A stretch of DNA of 7,450 bases from Clostridiales bacterium (GTDB lineage: Bacteria > Bacillota > Clostridia > Lachnospirales > Lachnospiraceae). Below, in pieces: positions 6,094-7,450 of this stretch. The notes below the pieces were generated by a model. It saw only the letters and a list, made by a program, of their open reading frames with translations, made no database searches and was not told the DNA's origin. The position numbers and the translations under genes were made by a program. Positions within the stretch are counted from its first letter, which is position 1. Each line of letters begins with the position of its first letter. The DNA lies in NCBI GenBank assembly GCA_019423835.1, contig JAHZAR010000002.1, positions 84,050 to 91,499 of the forward strand, given 5' to 3'.

Positions 6094-6130
6094 ATGGCTT
6101 AAAAAGAGTGTCAGGGAAAATGATAATAGA

Positions 6131-6137
6131 AAAGGAG
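6131..6137 (+). promoter_or_regulatory. rfbC: Ribosome binding site of rfbC
   Basis: AAAGGAG ends eight bases before ATG 6146. An in-frame GTG at 6137 overlaps this site itself and therefore cannot be the start, so the protein begins MGKIKV. Confidence 0.8.
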
Positions 6138-6145
6138 TGCAGAAA

Positions 6146-6700
6146 ATGGGAAAAATTAAAGTAACGCCATGTGATATCAAAGGGCTTTACGTGATTGAGC
6201 CGACCGTGTTTAAGGATGAGAGAGGATACTTTGTGGAAACCTACAATCAGAACGATTTTAAAGAGGCTGGCCTTGATATGGTATTTGTCCAGGACAATCA
6301 GTCCATGTCCGTGAAGGGCGTGCTTCGGGGACTTCACTACCAGAAGCAGTATCCCCAGGGCAAGCTGGTGCGCGCTGTCCGCGGAACCGTGTTCGACGTG
6401 GCTGTGGATCTGAGGGCAGACTCTGAAACCTATGGAAAATGGTTCGGAGTGGTTCTCTCTGCAGAAAATAAGAAGCAGTTTTACATTCCGGAGGGCTTCG
6501 CCCACGGTTTCCTGGTTCTGTCTGACGAGGCAGAGTTCGCCTATAAATGTACGGATTTCTACCACCCCGGAGACGAGGGCGGTCTGGCCTGGAATGACCC
6601 TGAAATCGGTGTAGAGTGGCCCATCGAGGAGGGAATGAAGCTGATCATTTCCGAGAAGGATCAGAAGTGGGGAGGCTTTAAGGATACCTTCCGCTTCTAA
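6146..6700 (+). CDS. rfbC: dTDP-4-dehydrorhamnose 3,5-epimerase (RmlC/RfbC)
   Basis: A 184-residue cytoplasmic cupin enzyme that epimerises C3 and C5 of dTDP-4-dehydro-6-deoxy-glucose, the third step of dTDP-L-rhamnose synthesis (RmlA-B-C-D). The whole length matches the family: GLYVIEPTVFKDERGYFVETYNQ (13-35), FVQDNQSMSVKGVLRGLHYQ (47-66), YPQGKLVRAVRGTVFDVAVDLR (69-90), KQFYIPEGFAHGFLVLSD (110-127), AYKCTDFYHPGDEGGLAWND (132-151). Expected active-site residues are present: H64 and D172 as the His-Asp dyad, K73, and Y133 as the acid; H120 is also conserved. ATG 6146 is chosen over an upstream in-frame GTG because the Shine-Dalgarno site fits only the ATG. It is first in the unit driven by the predicted promoter, 52 bases before the exporter permease. 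rmlA, rmlB and rmlD are not in the window. Some homologues act on other dTDP-sugars, but this one looks like a standard RmlC. Confidence 0.96.
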   Translation: MGKIKVTPCDIKGLYVIEPTVFKDERGYFVETYNQNDFKEAGLDMVFVQDNQSMSVKGVLRGLHYQKQYPQGKLVRAVRGTVFDVAVDLRADSETYGKWFGVVLSAENKKQFYIPEGFAHGFLVLSDEAEFAYKCTDFYHPGDEGGLAWNDPEIGVEWPIEEGMKLIISEKDQKWGGFKDTFRF

Positions 6701-6741
6701 AGCCGGAATACCAATCCCATTCCCCACAAAAAGCAAAGACC

Positions 6742-6746
6742 GGAGG
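6742..6746 (+). promoter_or_regulatory. Ribosome binding site of the exporter permease
   Basis: GGAGG with six bases of spacing to ATG 6753. A second ATG at 6749 is out of frame and meets a stop after six codons (MNELLY), so 6753 is the start. Confidence 0.75.
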
Positions 6747-6752
6747 AAATGA

Positions 6753-7450
6753 ATGAATTACTATACTGACCTGTTTGAAGGGATCATTGAGAAGAGAAAG
6801 CTGATCTGGGATCTGGCCAAGGCAGATTTCAAGAAGCGGTTTGTGGGCTCGTATTTTGGAGTTGTCTGGATGTTTGTCCAGCCCCTTGTAACCATTCTGA
6901 TTTACGCCTTCCTGTTCGGCGAGTACGGCTTTAAGAGCCCGCCTCCTGTGCCGGGGGCTTCCTATGTCATCTGGATGGTTCCGGGAATTGTGCCCTGGTT
7001 CTATTTCAGCGAAGCCCTGAATTCCGGCACAAACTGTCTTCAGGAGTACCACTATCTGGTGAAAAAGGTCGTGTTTCAGGTGGAGATGCTTCCGATTATC
7101 AAGCTGATTTCCTGCTTTATGGTACATGCCTGCTTTCTGGCAATCATGGTGGGCTTTTACCTGGTAGGGGGCTATTTCCCCATTGCCACCTGGATCCAAG
7201 TATTGTACTATGCCTTTGCAGTGTCCATGCTTGCTCTGGCTGTTACCTACATTACAAGCTCTATCCAGGTGTTTTTCAAAGATATGGCTCAGATTGTGGG
7301 CATCTGTCTGCAGTTTGGCATGTGGCTGACGCCGATTATGTACCATGAGTCTATGTTTACAGGCGCTCATCCCTGGCTGATGCCGATATTTAAGCTGAAT
7401 CCGTTTTACTATATTTCCACAGGATTCCGGGACAGTATGCTGCAGGGTAA
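6753..7450 (+). CDS. ABC-2 type polysaccharide exporter permease, Wzm/TagG-like (3' end outside window)
   Basis: The first 232 residues of a membrane protein, open to the window edge. It begins MNYYTDLFEGIIEKRKLIWDLAKADFKKRFVGSYFG in outline: an amphipathic N-terminal helix followed by the AKADFKKRFVGSYFGVVWMFVQPL segment (22-45) typical of Wzm/TagG/RfbA-type permeases. Predicted helices lie near 34-56, 70-90, 110-138, 146-167 and 175-198. The VFFKDMAQIVGICLQFGMWLTPIMY block (173-197) and LNPFYYISTGFRDSM (215-229) are also characteristic. Family members are about 255-275 residues, so roughly the last helix is missing. With a Wzt/TagH-like ATPase, expected immediately downstream, it would move a completed lipid-linked polysaccharide to the outer leaflet. 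Neighbouring rfbC and the upstream GTs point to a rhamnose-containing polymer rather than teichoic acid, but the cargo is inferred. Confidence 0.93.
   Translation, partial: MNYYTDLFEGIIEKRKLIWDLAKADFKKRFVGSYFGVVWMFVQPLVTILIYAFLFGEYGFKSPPPVPGASYVIWMVPGIVPWFYFSEALNSGTNCLQEYHYLVKKVVFQVEMLPIIKLISCFMVHACFLAIMVGFYLVGGYFPIATWIQVLYYAFAVSMLALAVTYITSSIQVFFKDMAQIVGICLQFGMWLTPIMYHESMFTGAHPWLMPIFKLNPFYYISTGFRDSMLQG

Noticed and set aside
6067..6100. Hairpin at 6067-6093 as an intrinsic terminator or attenuator
   Set aside because: The stem is followed by GATGGCTTAAAAAG with no T-run on the plus strand, and no competing antiterminator stem was found.
5974..6102. A 42-codon plus-strand open frame starting with GTG in the gap before rfbC
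   Set aside because: It runs straight through the predicted promoter and start-site hairpin, has no membrane or domain signal, and is short enough to be chance. Purine-rich sequence before it overlaps the DUF2304 stop but gives no strong ribosome binding site.
6137..6145. Upstream GTG start for rfbC (three extra residues)
   Set aside because: The GTG overlaps the Shine-Dalgarno sequence itself; ATG 6146 has correct spacing and matches usual RmlC N-termini.
6678..7370. Minus-strand open frame opposite the ABC permease
   Set aside because: The plus strand encodes a clear Wzm/TagG-like permease here with a good ribosome binding site; the antisense product has no family features.
1..7450. CRISPR arrays, tRNA/rRNA genes, insertion sequences or phage genes
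   Set aside because: No direct-repeat array, no cloverleaf-like segment and no transposase or integrase motif was seen on either strand; all coding sequence fits one polysaccharide locus.

Overview
The window is a plus-strand piece of a cell-surface polysaccharide (wall glycopolymer or capsule-like) biosynthesis locus. The G+C looks moderate (about half by eye), the Shine-Dalgarno sites are strong and purine-rich (GGAGG types), and the genes are tightly packed. A Wzm/TagG-type ABC exporter permease sits beside RmlC and several GT2 enzymes. Together these suggest a Gram-positive anaerobe of the Clostridia, most likely Lachnospiraceae. The taxonomic guess is inference from style and protein flavour, not from a marker gene.

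Layout: (1) 1-72 is the 3' tail of an upstream gene, possibly a class III aminotransferase. (2) 69-824 is a LicC-like nucleotidyltransferase. (3) 800-2836 is a large polytopic DUF2142 membrane protein, a probable GT-C-like enzyme. (4) 2875-3714 and 3724-4785 are two GT2 glycosyltransferases, the second resembling rhamnosyltransferases. (5) After a 78-base gap with nested inverted repeats, 4864-5583 is a DPM1-like GT2, and its stop overlaps the start of a small three-helix DUF2304 protein (5580-5966). (6) 5967-6145 is the only sizeable non-coding gap. It holds an imperfect hairpin, a very good sigma-A-type promoter (TTGTCA-N17-TATAGT with an extended -10) and a perfect 7-bp stem-loop right at the predicted transcript 5' end. 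(7) 6146-6700 is rfbC/rmlC. (8) 6753 onward is the ABC-2 type polysaccharide exporter permease, cut by the window end.

How the parts may work together: RmlC contributes to dTDP-L-rhamnose. The GT2 enzymes, including the rhamnosyltransferase-like one, would build a lipid-linked glycan on the cytoplasmic face. The ABC transporter (permease here, ATPase expected just downstream) would export it. The DPM1-like GT2, DUF2304 and DUF2142 proteins look like a second, membrane-based module: a polyprenyl-phosphate-sugar synthase, a small membrane partner, and a GT-C-like enzyme that could add the sugar outside the membrane. The nucleotidyltransferase (with the upstream aminotransferase-like tail) suggests a further activated substituent of unknown identity. 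No mobile element, tRNA, rRNA or CRISPR was seen, and no minus-strand gene is supported.
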